A DNA stretch of 64,000 nucleotides from Meandrina meandrites. Taxonomy: Eukaryota > Cnidaria > Anthozoa > Scleractinia > Meandrinidae. This document shows positions 35,933 through 48,774 of the stretch, piece after piece. Position 1 is the first letter of the stretch, and each line of letters begins with the position of its first letter. The stretch spans positions 2,616,001 through 2,680,000 of the forward strand of contig OY855912.1 of assembly GCA_963693305.1 (NCBI GenBank), written 5' to 3'. The translations under genes and the position numbers were made by a program. A model generated the notes under the pieces. That model saw nothing but the letters and a program-made list of their open reading frames with translations, searched no databases and was not told the origin of the DNA.

Positions 35933-36088
35933 AAGTTGCAAAAGAAATGAAGAGGAAGACGACGAAAAAAGACAGCCACAGTTAAGGCAATGGCTGTATG
36001 ACGCAGCAACACATCAAGAGATTACAGAGTTATTTCGTGTTCACGATTTCGTGCATAAAGGAAACGTCTCACCTACCTTTTCAAGGAG
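35933..36088 (+). other. Possible orphan exon
   Basis: An ATG-less open frame is bounded by TTTAATTTCAG before 35933 and by AAGGAG/GTAAAA after 36088; its length of 156 bases is a multiple of three. It would encode a charged segment (with NEEEDDEKRQPQLRQWLYD). No neighbouring exons or homologue is recognised, so it may be chance. Confidence 0.2.
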
Positions 36089-36450
36089 GTAAAAAGCTTC
36101 AGTGATCGAGTTCTGATGCGCTCCCGTGCAGAGTTTCTTTAAAATAAGGATTGTGATCGGAAAGCATCCAAAGAAACAAAGCCCAAAATTCATTAATTGT
36201 AATAATTTATTCTGGTTATAAATCTTTCATGGTGTGAGGCCAGTTATCGTAAAAGAAAAGGAGTTTCTCATTATCACTTTGATGTTAGTGCGTATACGTA
36301 TATTACCCTTTTGAAAGCAATTAACTCCTAAATGACTTCCCTTGTTTATCTATAGAACTTCAATTAACTTGGTATGGTTCAAGGTTTTAATGAGTTAAGT
36401 CGCAGTTAACACATATTTCTGATGTGAAATTTACGGAAGTGTTAAATTCA
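36060..36450. repeat. Old duplicated segment, copy 2
   Basis: This is the partner of 32930-33330, about 3.1 kb away and in the same orientation, sharing CACCTACCTTTTC, AATTCATTAATTGTAATAATTTATTCTG and ATTTCTGATGTGAAA. Both copies are strongly diverged. Confidence 0.55.
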
Positions 36451-36634
36451 GGCTCTGCACGAAAAGCCGTCAAAACATGACCAACCGCCGTCATATCGGG
36501 TGTTTTGCTTAAGTTAAAGAAGCCACGGGGATTTTACTTCATCAAAACGGTGTTACAAGTATCAAGTACCGTCGCCAAGATACCAGAGCTAAAAAGCTAA
36601 AAAGGTAAAGTCTGCATATTCCAGCCTAGTGACC

Positions 36635-36900
36635 CATCAGGCCGGGGCTTATCCCGGTTTCAGTAGCATGAAGCGACCAGGAGTATTTCTACCTCCCCCC
36701 CCCCCCCCCCCCCATGCATGGGATGCTAGTTCATTGCAGGGTTACCCCCAGTAGTAAATTCGCCGGTACCCATGTATACACCTGGTTGGAGAAAGGCACA
36801 ATGAGAGTGAGGTGTCTTGCCCCAGAACACGATGTTGTGACCCCAGCCAGGGCTCGAACCCGGACCGCTCGATCCGGAGTCTGGCGCATTAAGTCAATTG
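36635..36900. repeat. tRNA-related dispersed repeat with poly-C
   Basis: The segment starts GACCCATCAGGCCGGGGCTT and has 19 C at 36695-36713. It ends with an antisense tRNA-like piece (GGGCTCGAACCCGGACCGC is the complement of a B-box region). A shorter copy of its start is at 55855-55960, and a diverged copy of its end is at 15140-15260. It is probably an antisense SINE. Confidence 0.6.
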
Positions 36901-37216
36901 TTAAAGAGAGGACAAACTTTAACTTGTTTTCATCGTTTTCTTCTGGAAACAAGGGTGGAATTTGAATTTTGACTTTTCGATGTCATGATCTTGATAGTGC
37001 CCCTTTTAAACGAGATATTAACAAGTGCAGGAAAAACATAAACAATGGATCTCGCGTAAGAAAGTATTCAACCGTGGAAAGTACCAAGATTTTGGTCCAG
37101 TCACGCTTCCGTTACGTGTAGGTTGGATGATGGAAATGCATATTGTACGAACTTGCAAAATATCTTACTGCTAAACTTCCGGCTGTTTCAATTTGAACTG
37201 TGCTGCCCGTCTAATA

Positions 37217-38207
37217 GGCCTTATCACGGTTTTCAACGCCATCTTGACGGCCAGGCAACGCAGTTGGAAATTACAGTGTTAATTATATAGCTGTCAGGAA
37301 ATCCTATATTGCCGGCACAACTATTATCTTGTAATTTCTGAGAGCTGTCCAATTTAGGATAAATTTGGATAGTTTCACTTAGGGCTTATGTACAAGCTGT
37401 CCAATTTACGAAAAATACGACAGTTTCTCTCAGCCAATCAAATGCAAGAAAATAGGACATGTGATAGATATTAGCCAATCAGAACAAAGCGTAGCGTCAG
37501 CTCTGCAAATTGTAAGTTGACAATGGCGGGATTTTATCAACAGTAGTAACTAGAATGAGAAATTTCTCCGTTGCCAGAAGAGAAGAGTGCTAACCTAAGA
37601 AGAAAAAACCAAAGCCAAAACACCTCTAAGACAAGAAAACTTGGCTGAACGTAAGTGCAGCGTAGCGAGGCGAGTAAGTTGGAAGGTAATTGTTCCTCGC
37701 CATGAGCTACGTAGCAGCGATTCTTGACCATGCTTTGTCCAATTTGGAAATAATTAGATTCAATTTTTTTGCATCCAGTTATTTCCAAATTGGACAGCAT
37801 ATAGTCCTATGGTAATCCGATAGCAAATAACCTTTATCAAAAATTGAATTCTGGAAAACTTATGAGTCGTGAAGTAAACATGCTAGGCAAAAGTTTTTAT
37901 TTATCATGTTTGAAGAATGTAGTTGGGCTAGAAGGCGTTCAGTTAAGTTTTTAATTTTCCATACATTTGCCTATGACTTTTTCCCGCGAGCCGCGTCAGT
38001 TTCGGGCAAAATAAACTTGGTGAATGAAAACGTTTGCCTAGTATGTTTACTTTACGAATGCATAAGTTGTCCAGAATTTAATTTTTGAAAAAAAAAAAAA
38101 AATTTGCCATCCCATACAAACACTTTACCCATCATCCCATACAAATACTGTAATTTCTAACTGCGTTGCCTACCCGTCAACATGGCGTCGAAAACCGTGA
38201 TAAGGTC
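37217..38207. mobile_element. Inverted-repeat element with TA duplication
   Basis: The ends GGCCTTATCACGGTTTTCAA and the complement of GACCTTATCACGGTTTTCGA extend as inverted repeats for about 75 bases (also sharing AGGCAACGCAGTT). TA flanks both sides (37215-37216 and 38208-38209). The interior repeats GCTGTCCAATTTA-type motifs in both orientations. It is a roughly 1 kb non-autonomous element, possibly Tc1/mariner-related. Confidence 0.75.
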
Positions 38208-38391
38208 TATTTTGCGAAAACAGAATTTTGTTCATGTACTGAACCCCGTTATTGATTGAACTTCAATGCCGGGATCCCTGGTAGTCAGAGCATCGTTTCT
38301 TAAAGATACTAAATAATAAAATGATCGTCATTTAAGACGATTTATATGTGGGCTTGAACCATTAGTAGATATCTGATCTGTTGGACACAGA

Positions 38392-38832
38392 CCCGGGGGG
38401 GGGGGGGGGGTACTTGACAGAATCTCGGGTAGGGAGGTGCGGCCCGGCCGCCCAAACCCTGATCCTGTTTAAGACACGAATCTCTGATTTTCCGACCCTG
38501 TTTAAGACAGAAAACCAGTTTTTGATACCCTGTCTAAGACATTTGTTGTAGCATAACCAATCGGGAATTAAGCTTGGTATCAATACCGAAGTCAATGGAA
38601 GTCAACACTAAGGAAGAACTTGTAAAAATTCAGCTTGTGGCTAAGTTCCTATAAAATAAACATATTTGCTTATCCTGTTTAAGGCGTTGGTCCATGTAAA
38701 GATACCCCGTTTAAGACAAAAAGGGGCGAAATGGATACCCCGTTCAAGACAAAAATCCTGAAAACCATACCCTGTCGGGCCGCACGTCCCCGTTAAGCCC
38801 TTATAGGGGAGTGCCCCCCCCCCCCCCCCGGG
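38392..38832. mobile_element. Poly-G/poly-C MITE with exact 9-bp duplication
   Basis: The element starts CCCGGGGGG (16 G in a row) and ends with 16 C followed by GGG. Exact GGACACAGA copies flank it (38383-38391 and 38833-38841). Interior motifs CTGTTTAAGAC and CCGTTTAAGAC repeat in alternate orientations, and GTGCGGCCC and GGGCCGCAC form an inner inverted repeat. It is a widespread type of short invertebrate MITE; the 9-base duplication suggests a Mutator-like mechanism. Confidence 0.85.
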
Positions 38833-38841
38833 GGACACAGA

Positions 38842-39750
38842 TGAGCCACCACGATCATATCGATCTGCAGGTTTTCTGATATTTCCGCTTCCAAAGTATG
38901 GCGGCAGGTCTTTTTCCCTTTTGTGCACAAATAGTATCAGTCGTTCGGTCGATCGGGGAGGATTTTCGCTGTTATGGCAAACTAAGTGATTTCACGGTAT
39001 CGTTTTGAAGAAGACGGAAAATATGCCAAGATTTATGTCCATACACGCAAAAACTGTTGCTGCGCTTATTTAGCACCTTTAATTATTTCATCGACGTAGA
39101 CGTCGTGCTTCTCGATCTCGAGTTTAATGCGGTAAAGGCAGAAATTAGTTTGAACGAAAGGAATGGTAAAAAAGACAAAAGAAAAACTGTTTGAAGATTT
39201 AAAACTAGAGCTAATGAATGGTTGTCGCACAAAGAACAGCAAAGCCAAGCAAGGGTATACTTGCCGTATTCGTAGTTGGTATTAGACGGGGATTTTTTTG
39301 CAATGGAGGCGAATCTCATTTAAGTCAGCTTTATGCCATCTGTATTTGGAATAATTCCTCCACATTAGCCTCCATTACAAGCTAGTTCCAGTCCAATACG
39401 GAGAATATAGGCAAAACTCTAAAAACATGTCAAGTCAATGATTGTCGCACCGGCTGCTCTCAAGTACTCTCACGCTGGCAAGACCTCCTCACAAATTATA
39501 TTGTCCCTTTGTTTTAGGCAATAAAAAGTTACAAGGAGGTTTTCAATAAAGTATTGACTAGAACTAGCTGCTATTATTAAATACAAGAAAACACAAAACA
39601 CAACTTAAACACAAATTGTAAATACAATCAGGCTAAAAAAACAAGACAATGCTCATATTTTATGTATTTGGCAAATGTTCAATTTTGTCATAGTTCATTA
39701 CACTTGTCACGAGAGAACCAAAGAAGTTTGCCTTCAGTTGTCTTTACACG
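38842..39750. other. 5' flank of the chitin-binding gene
   Basis: Upstream DNA of the small chitin-binding gene. No convincing TATA box or gene is seen; short minus-strand frames near 39066-39319 are not recognisable. Confidence 0.4.
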
Positions 39751-41819
39751 ATGTCCACGTTCAACGTCTTCCCATTTTTGCTTCTTGCACGTTTCCTTTT
39801 ATCTTGTGGTAAGATTTAAGTCTTATTTTTAGCTCGCTAATTACATATGGTATAGTAGTATAGTATGCTTCATTTAAGGACGAAGGGAGAGAGACGTTGT
39901 CTGGAACGTTTCACCCAATTAAACGACGACGATTAATAATCGAATTAGTATTTTGCTTGCTTTGTATTTGACTCGGTCCAATTCTGTTTCTCCGTGATCT
40001 AGACGAATATTAATCGGTCTACATAGAAAAATATGTATTTAATTTAAGTTTCTTTAAATGTTTAGATTTTCATTGCAATATTTTTAGCGAGTGGTGAGAG
40101 CTTTACCTATTGTCATTTCGACTGTGGTAGGGTGCCAACCCGCATTTTTAGTCAAGCTTTCTCAAAAACAATGGTTGAATTTATTGACATGTTGGTATGG
40201 TTGTGTTCGACTTAATTTTGCGTTTGGACTGAGACTATGAAAGGAAACTATAATAATATGTTTCTTGGGCGCATTTAAAGAACTCAATGCGCTTACGTTA
40301 CTATATAAAAAAATTAGTTAAATCCTATAAAATATTTCTAATAACAATAATAGATAGAATAAATGAAATAATTAATTAAAATACAGTTTCTCATAAAATA
40401 AAATAAATCAAAAATAAGATTTCCGAAACAAGAAAGTTTTGAGGGCAGATTTAAAAGACGAAAGAAATGTTGTATTTTTAACAGCCCGGTAGACTGTTCC
40501 ATAGTAAAGGTGCAGAGAAAGAAAAGGCACGTTCACCGTATGTCACAGAATTCACAGTAGGGACAGTGAAAAGAAGTTTAGAGGATGAGCGTAGGGTTCG
40601 TTGCGGGTGGTATTGTTGTAAGAGAGGCGACAAGTAGGCTGGACAAAGTCCATGGATAATCCTAAAAGTGATGAGCAGAAGTTTGAATATAATCCGTGAT
40701 TCAACAGGTAGCCAGTGTAATTCTCGAAGGGCAGGTTTTATGTGGTCGTATTGCTTGGCGTGTTTGAGGATCCTTACATGGAGTCCTTTATATGAGGCTG
40801 TTGTTCATGGAGCCAGTTCGATTGAATTTTTCATCAAAGAACAAAACTATACTAAGTGATAAGTGTAAGTTTTAATGAACTTCCCGTTTTATACGGCCTT
40901 AGAGTCCCATCATGTTTCCTCGAAACCAACTGGAACAGCAACCAACAAAGTTCCTTCCGAACAGGCCGCTGTACCCCTGAAAGGCTACACTCATGCACAA
41001 ATAAAAGCTTCTATAGATGGGAAGTTTAAATCTCCACAGGGAGAAACGCCACCAGAACACGAGGGAGCTAGAACAGGTAAGGACTTGACGAGCAGCTACA
41101 GTGGTTTCAGGAAAGTCACTTGATTATCAACTGGTTAACTGTATTGAAAGGCAAACTGTAAGCTCGAAAGTCCGGAAAACATTGAGCAAAAATAGGCCTG
41201 TGTCAATTTCAACTTTCCAACCCTTTCCAACACCGGAGCACTTGTGGAACCGAAAATGATTTTTTTTTACCAAGAACAATCTTTTCAGTTCCAGACCTAT
41301 ACTTACATCACGATAACAAACGACTCACAGTCTTGGGTTCAAGCTATTATTTAGTATGTTAAATATAATCTGATATCGGGATCATCTTCTCGTGTATCTG
41401 AGAGCCATCGTGACTTAAATGTAAAACCAAATGCAAGGACAAAGGGTAATTTTAAAGAGCAATTTTGTTTGGGCAATAAAATTACCTTTTTTAGCCCTGC
41501 GATCAGCCTTACATTTGGTTTTACGTTTTATTCAATATTGCTGACCCTAGCCTGATCCATGATAAGATCCAGCTTTACTTTGCTTCTGTTTGTTCAAGTG
41601 GTCCTTGCGTTATTCAAGAGGTACTCTTGAATTATATTGAATCGCCATCTTTGTTTCATAGCAAATGTCTGCAAAGGAGAACCTGATGGGGACTATATCG
41701 ACGCGCACAACCCCTACGGGTATATAACTTGCCTGGGAGGTCAGACATACCGCAAGAACTGTGCACCTGGTACGATGTGGGACAATAACAAGAAACGCTG
41801 TGTCTGGCAATTAAAATAA
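39751..41819 (+). CDS. Small secreted chitin-binding protein
   Basis: Three exons: 39751-39808, 40903-41076 and 41662-41819, both introns in phase 1, giving 129 residues. Exon 1 encodes a signal peptide (MSTFNVFPFLLLARFLLSC). Exon 2 encodes a polar linker rich in Pro, Ser, Thr and Lys. Exon 3 encodes one chitin-binding type-2 (CBM14, peritrophin-A-like) domain, from VCKGEPDGDYID through GYITCLGGQTYRKNC to APGTMWDNNKKRC, and a stop. CBM14 domains bind chitin in extracellular matrices. The spacing is C-x19-C-x9-C-x12-C: only four of the usual six cysteines, the missing two being the second and sixth, which normally pair. The domain closely resembles that of the chitinase 10 kb downstream on the same strand, suggesting local duplication. 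Exon 1 and its joining to exon 2 are inferred from phase and consensus. Confidence 0.75.
40440..40830 (+). repeat. LINE-3'-like dispersed repeat in intron 1
   Basis: The text with CTGTTCCATAGTAAAGGTGC, GAAAAGGCACGTTCACC and CAGGTAGCCAGTGTAATTC resembles the 3' region of non-LTR retrotransposons common in invertebrate genomes. Homology is from memory of the pattern only. It lies in intron 1 of the chitin-binding gene. Confidence 0.45.
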
Positions 41820-41994
41820 TCAGCAGCTGCCATATTAAATTGTAATTATTATTCATTCAAAATATTTCTCCGTTTCGTAAGCTGATTGGCTTTCAATCCC
41901 CGGCTAATTCCAGCTAACCAGGTAGCACCGACCAAATTTGGAAGACGTTTCTACCATTGAACGATTGACGTAATAATTATTAGACGACTGACGT

Positions 41995-42030
41995 CAATCG
42001 TCCAATAATAGAAAAATTATTGGACGATTG
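41995..42030. repeat. 15-bp-arm hairpin next to TGACGTCA
   Basis: CAATCGTCCAATAAT and its exact complement flank the loop AGAAAA. A TGACGTCA site overlaps its left edge. It lies about 175 bases downstream of the chitin-binding gene and is probably part of a fold-back element. Confidence 0.65.
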
Positions 42031-42333
42031 GCATCACGCACCAACGACTTTTATGCCGAACAGTTATATAGTGCGAAAATGGTCGCAAGGTTTGAACTTC
42101 GTGACGAAAACATTTCCAAATTATTAAATGATAAAGATAGCAAAAACACAAAAAAAGCTTCGAAGGGAAGTCACTTGATTTTTAAAACTTATCTTCATGA
42201 GAGCAACAGCGGAGGAATTGGTCATTGTTTTGCGAAAATTCTAAACCAAAGTAAGAACCCGTTTAAATTAATTTTGTGTTTTTAGAGCTCTGGAAATATT
42301 TTGAGTAAATAATAAAACAATCTGTATTGAATT

Positions 42334-42432
42334 CGGCTTTCGTATGATATGAAGAATTATGCAGATCAAGAAGGGTGTTATCCGCCGAAGCCGAAGGCCT
42401 CCTCGATCTGCATAATGTTCATATCATACTCA
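42334..42432. mobile_element. Short MITE
   Basis: GTATGATATGAAGAATTATG-CAGATC on the left pairs with GATCTGCATAATGTTCATAT on the right around a core containing CCGCCGAAGCCGAAGG. The right end continues CAGCCTCATCCAA-CAATTGCTAA, matching the fragment at 487-538. Confidence 0.7.
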
Positions 42433-44989
42433 GCCTCATCCAACAATTGCTAATTACGTTAAATATTTATGAATAAAGTTAATAGCCTCATATTCGTGTA
42501 CAACACATGCCTTTTTATTTGTCCCAGGCTCTAAGATATTCGGAGAGACGAACGAAGAGTTCTGTCACTTCTCGCCGTTAAACTTAACAATTTCAAATCC
42601 CTAAGAGGCTACCAGAATGTTTTATTGTTGTTGCATGCGATGCCAACAACATAAGACAGACGGAGTCTCAATACATCACATCGATTGCCAATTCTCTTAG
42701 CATTCTCTGAGTGTGCGATTCTAAAATTAAAGGAACAAATTTATCAGTAGGTTTGGTGCAGTTCAGGCTATGCAAGTTGGTAAAATGAACTCGGTCGGTG
42801 CCAAACTTTGATTCGTTCATCCCATGTTCCAGAGCTTAGAATTGGTTTAAAAAATTTAACCGTAAGCTGAGAAATGAAGAATATTTATCTGATTTCTGAA
42901 GTACTGGTAGTTTAAAAATGGGTTGAACTTTAACTAATTCCATTCAATTCGATTCCATCACCCAATTCAGACCTTTGTTTATCGCGAAATGGCTGTATGG
43001 TTTAGACCTGGCCGCGGGCCAACGCTCCTGGGCAGGTCTCACAAGGATGTTTCGTTATATGTTATATAATATTGTAATCTGAGCCTGTTTAGCAGTCTTC
43101 CTGCATGTTTTTATCAGTATTATGTTTCTGCTCCGTCTCGCGCCCCAAGCTTTCAATTGCAAGCGCCTCTGTAGCGCTGCCGAAAAGAAAACGCTAATAT
43201 GCCGGTTAATACCCTGAGGTCGGCTGTCTCAAGATTGCTATATCCGGGTTGCAACTTATTTGAAAAGTAAGTTAGTAACAGAAACGATAGAATGCTGCTA
43301 AGTTAAGGATGAAACATCCTTTTGTCAGTGCGTACGAGATAAGTCGAGCTAAAACGCATAAGTCGAGCCGATAGAACACGTCCCCTTTGGCTGCATGATT
43401 CATGTCGCATGTCAAGCTTGTTCTTCATCACGGTACCCACACTAAGCAGCTCACACGTCATACTGGACTGGCAACTCAAGGATCACGGCCAGATTTGAGG
43501 TGTTTTCTCATGTCACGGGCTATTGTTTTTAATTTGTTCAAATCACGCGTCACGCATAACCCCTCTACTACCCTGAAACATGCGACCAACGGTAAATTGA
43601 GAACGAAAGGGACAGCTCAACGGCACAATTTGTTTGAATGAAATCACGATATAATTAACAAAGAGGACCACATCCTTGTTGCGCGGAACAAAAGGAAACA
43701 TCGTCCTAAAATCGTCCCTTCTCTTCTTTACCTTTTTTCCCGCATTTCGACGCGCCACAAGAAGATGTCAAGAAACACAAAATTAAAAAGTTAAAAGAGG
43801 GTGAAATAAAACTGACATGCATTTGCAAATCTCAAGATAACACGCCCTCTTAAATATAGCACCCGCAGTTAACCGGTTTAAAGTTGTTTTCTAAGCTTTT
43901 ACGAAACTGACCTTTTTTTCTTTTTTTCATCTTTATTATAAAAAGCAAATTGGTATCACAGATTAGATTTTTACTAAGCAACTTGATGAAGCTTTTGCTT
44001 TTAGACTGAAAGTCTGGCAATTGTTTTTCATTAATTTTTCAGAGGATTGTCTCATCTTTTGTAGCCTTATTACATCAAGATAGATAGTAGCTCTATAAAG
44101 ACTAACAGACGGATATTGTTGGGTAGTCATTGAAATCGCGAGATCCTATATCTGAACCTACAGTATTAGACGAGCAAAATAACACCCTTGGCGGCGCTAA
44201 GCTAAGTAGGGAAGGTAAGATAAACTACATAAATGAGTAAATAGATTTATGCTACCGACCAGAAGGCTACTTAAAATTCAAAAAAGTAATTAGAAGAATT
44301 ACTGGCGAAACAAAAGTCCCGGGTTGACTCCTTTCGGAGACAAAGTACGCTTTGGAAAATAAACATCTTTAGGGATAGGGTCTTCTTTCTTTCACTTCAC
44401 TTTGCATAAGAAATCTTATGCGAACGGGCTCTTTATTTCGGTACAATAGCAACTAACCGGTATAACGAATTTTGAGAACTGACGTTTCGAGCGTTGGCTT
44501 TTATCAAAACTAATTTTCTCTTTGCTCAAACTAAGGACTAACACTCGAAAGTTAGCTTTCCAAATTCTTTTCTATAGCTTTTCAAATTCGCTAGGCGGTA
44601 ACCATTTGTCCTTTTGTTACAATGGTTATTTCAGACTGGATGAAAACGGAATACATGGGGGGAATCAAAATGAAATTCGAACGGTTGACAACACATCAAT
44701 AGTAAATTTAAATTCATTCGCCCACCTCGATCGGCAATCACCATGCTATACCTGTTGACAATTAAGTTGTTTATTTAAGTTTCACACGGTACGTAGGTTT
44801 GCAAGAGAGGTAATCAGGCAGCTGTTGTGTTGCTGAAAATACAAGTGTGCATTGAACCTCCATCTTGACTGCACGAGTTATTTCTGGTAAATAACTGACC
44901 CGAATTTCACTGAGCGACAGAAAAAAACTGATATGGTGCTTGTGATTCACTATAGTATTGGGAAATATCAAGTTTCTTTGTTTGTTTAA
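42433..44989. other. Intergenic, no gene seen
   Basis: No supported gene. Around 44460-44510 the text GAACTGACGTTTCGAGCG belongs to a common dispersed repeat type. Open frames at 43402-43641 and 44522-44758 show no domain. Confidence 0.45.
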
Positions 44990-45205
44990 AGAGGGTTGCA
45001 GGTAACAGTTCTGCAACGGACTCCCAGATTCCCGATCGATTTGGAATTTACAAGTGTTGGCTTTTTGGAAGGAGGAAAACTGGAGAAAAACCCTCGGAGC
45101 AACCAACAACAAACTCCACCCACATATATGAAGCCGGGTCCAGGAATCGAACCCAGGCCGCCTTGGTGGGAGGCGAGTACTCTCACCACTGCACCGGGCA
45201 TTTTG
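44990..45205 (-). mobile_element. tRNA-derived SINE, antisense
   Basis: On the minus strand the head (about 45200-45134) reads GCCCGGTGCAGTGGTGAGAG, then CCTCCCACCAAGG in anticodon-arm position, then GGTTCGATTCC as B-box, resembling a glycine tRNA. The body follows to about 44990. The tRNA-like head is joined to a non-tRNA body, as expected of a SINE. Confidence 0.7.
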
Positions 45206-45383
45206 ACAATTTTATTCATGATTTAAAGATTCATGACGACATCAAAATGTATTTACATGTTCCGTGGGTAGAAACGAATTGAACGAACTCTAACCAATTC
45301 TAGATTCGGATTCATATATGAAGAGTTTCAATGCATTGACGTTGCAGTAACATGATAATTTCTCGTTGTTTTAGGCTATTGCA

Positions 45384-48300
45384 ATGCAGATCAAAGATGT
45401 GCATGTCATATTTCACCTGCTGGTGACTTGGTTTATTCAAAAGGGTGGTAAGTATGCTATGAATTTCAGCAAAAGTATGTTCTTCGTGAAGAAGTTATAT
45501 TGAGTTTGGAATATGGCCGCTGTATACGCGGGATAGGAATTTGCGGGCAATATATTTTTTATAGTAGCCCGCTTAAAGTTATAGAGGCCCGGTTCCCCGT
45601 GTGTCACTAAAAGCTTTGTTGAATTTTGCTGAATGACTTCTCTTCTCTTTTTCTGTCGCATAAATGATCTTTAAGCACGATTTTTTCGCTCTTATCTGGA
45701 GTGGCGTAATCCACCTGCATTCTGCAAAATTGATTGGAATTTAAGCCGGGCTCTAGAAACGGACTCTAGAAATGCTTTGAAATTTTTTAGCCATAAACTG
45801 AAGACTGAATACGCTTTAATTATAAATCTTCACTTCGCTTTGTAAGCTAAGAAGCTGTGACATCTGTAGAAATTCGAGTATTCTTACTGTTGTTTGCTCG
45901 AGGCCTGAGTAAGATTATCATTATTGCGACTTTACAGCTAAACTGTTTCCGTGAAGTACCACAAAGCTGTTGATATATCTATCCGGGCAGCTGAAATCAG
46001 ACGTGAACAACTTTTTTACTGATAATTAATTTCATTTACTCGTGCACAAGGAAAGAAGTTTACCCTTGAGAAGTGTCTCTATTAAAATTGGCAGGCCAGT
46101 TTTTGCAACAGGTAGACTGAATAAAACTTCTCGCATGCCATGTCGACTGTTGACTAAATTATTTTTTCTTTCTTCCTCAGTTAGTAAGCATCTTCTTGTC
46201 GCTTACTGGGGTCAGAACAGCGCAGGCACTAAGTTTCCTCAGAATCCCGAGAAAGATCTCAAAGATGTTTGCGCAGAGAGGAAATACGACATTATTGTGA
46301 TTGGATTTGTGGTAACATTCTTTGGCAAGAACAATAAAGGTAAGTAAGGTATGTAAACTTGCCAAATCTTTGTTTAATAAGGACCGTTGATGGTGAGGCA
46401 TCAGAAACAGAGAGATACGTACAAACTTTAGAAGAGGGCGGGCAAGTTACCTCCTGGCCACTATCAGAAGTACAAAGTATTATGGTAAAACGAAGAGTAT
46501 TTTTATTCCTTCCTGGAAGGGATGTTGAATAGTCGCAGGATTAATTCCCTTCGATTATCATTCTTTATTATTTCTATCACAGATCAAATGCCCGAGGTGA
46601 ATTTTTCCAGCCACTGCTGGGACCCTGCGTCACCTGAACACCCAAATCTTTACAAGTGTCCGAAAATTGAAGAAGGCATCTTGGCTTGTCAGCAGGCTGG
46701 AAAGAAAGTTCTTATCTCGCTTGGAGGTGCCACAGGAAACAATGACCTTCAGGACGCTCAAGCGACTGTCCTTGCTCAAAATCTGTGGGATTTGTTTCTT
46801 GGTGGAAAGGGAAGGCCGAATATTCGACCATTTGGAAAGTAAAGGAAATTTCTTCAGCTGCATTTTTTTTGCTCAGCTATAAGGACGATGTCACCTTTAA
46901 AATAACATATATTCTATTCAATAATCTCGAACTTTTTAATCTAAACATGTCAAGATAGCGTTCATGTCCAAATAGAAACATTAAAATATTGGCCGTCCTT
47001 AATCTCCAAAATAAGCAGAATTTGGCCACTGTTTTCAAATGTTTTGCACTATTTTCGTTAGTTGCTGTTGGTACTGTGGCTTATTTAGCTAATTTTATGA
47101 AAGAATAGGTATGTGACGTGTCCGTAGACACAGAGCAAGCGAGAAAAACTGTTGTTGTGCAGCGCTTTGCAACATTTCGGACGAGTCTTGGCAACCTACA
47201 CGTATATCGCAGGATATCTGTTATGTATGGATGACGGATAACAATGGCTTTCTGACCATATATAGGCATCACGCGAGTTAGTTGAATAATAAAATAATGT
47301 ATCAGTTTTAGCAACAACACTTTCTGATTTAATCCTTTTATGTCTTTCCCAAAGAGCAATTCTTGACGGCATTGATCTGGATATTGAAGACCATAAATCA
47401 GGCGGGTATGCACAGCTTGTAAAAAGCCTTCGAAAGTTGGAGAAAACAGGAGGCGCCAAAAGGTACCTCATCACAGGGGCTCCTCAGTGTCCATTCCCTG
47501 ATGCTTCTCTGGGCCCCAAACCTGGAACTGCTTTGGGTGACCAGGGCGGCCAGTTCGATCACGTCTATGTGCAATTCTACAATAATTTCTGCCACACCGG
47601 CGACGAAGCACAGTTTTATCCAAATATGGACAAGTGGCTTCAATTTGCAGCGAACGCTGCTCAAGCAAGGGACTTTACGATTTCGATGGTACTCAAGAAC
47701 AGAAAAAGGACTATGGGAGGGGGGCCCAAGATATTCGTGGGGATGCCGTCCGCTACCGGGGGTGCAGGACATCCAAAGTTCTACAGAACACCCGAGGAAG
47801 TGGCAAAGATTTATGAGGTATGTGCGGAAACGTGTGAATCTCACTCAGAATTGCTTTGTTGCTATATCGTTACCAGGGTCCTGTCTTCGTTCCAGAGACT
47901 GAGAACGAATGGCCAGTCCTGGCCACAACCATACAGTTGTAAAAACTGTTCGCTAACTATAACCTGGTTATTCAATAATTGTGATGTCTTATGCAACTTC
48001 ATTTTCATTGCAGCAGCCGTTCTGTTCTTTACTTAAACTACAACTGTTATTATATCGTTTAATATATTATCATGTTATAATCAAGACACAGAAATACATT
48101 CACAGCGGTCAAACGCAAAATCCAACGCCACTTCCGGTTTTCGCTGCCTCCAACCTTGTAAGAGATTGAATTGAGTTTGAAGCAAAAGTGTGGGAGACTT
48201 TTGTAGGAAAACGTTATAAAAATAGCATTGTGAAAGAAAAGTTCTCGCTGGGAGACTCAGTGGATAACAATTATCAAATTTCCAATGCATAATCTTAACT

Positions 48301-48742
48301 TTTCAGTAACTGTCTTAACTTTCGGCTTTAAAGCGAAAGATTTCGAAAATTTAAGACTTTGTATCGAGCAGTTTTGGTGGGAACTGCGCACAGGCGCGAT
48401 GTTTGACCGCTGTGTGGCGTTTGTGTGGTGTGTACACCGTTAAATTTCGAAATAATTGTATTCCGAGATATCATCGAGAGTACATGGAATGATGTGGGTC
48501 AAGAACTACAAATATGTAATTATCTGGGCTTTGCATTGGGCCTCCACAATGCAATCATGTAAACCAGCGTATTTCATTGATGTTTTTATCTTTGCATTGT
48601 GTTGATCGTGTGTGAATCAGTCGGTCAATCAATCAGTCAAACAATCAATCAGTCAGTCAGTCAGCCAGTCAGTCAGTCAGTCAGTCAGTCAGTCAGCCAG
48701 CCAGCCAGTCAGTCAGTCAGTCAGTCAGTCAGTCAGTCAGTC

Positions 48743-48774
<32 letters not shown>

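Noticed and set aside
47398..47844. Minus-strand protein of 148 residues
   Set aside because: Antisense shadow of chitinase exon 4.
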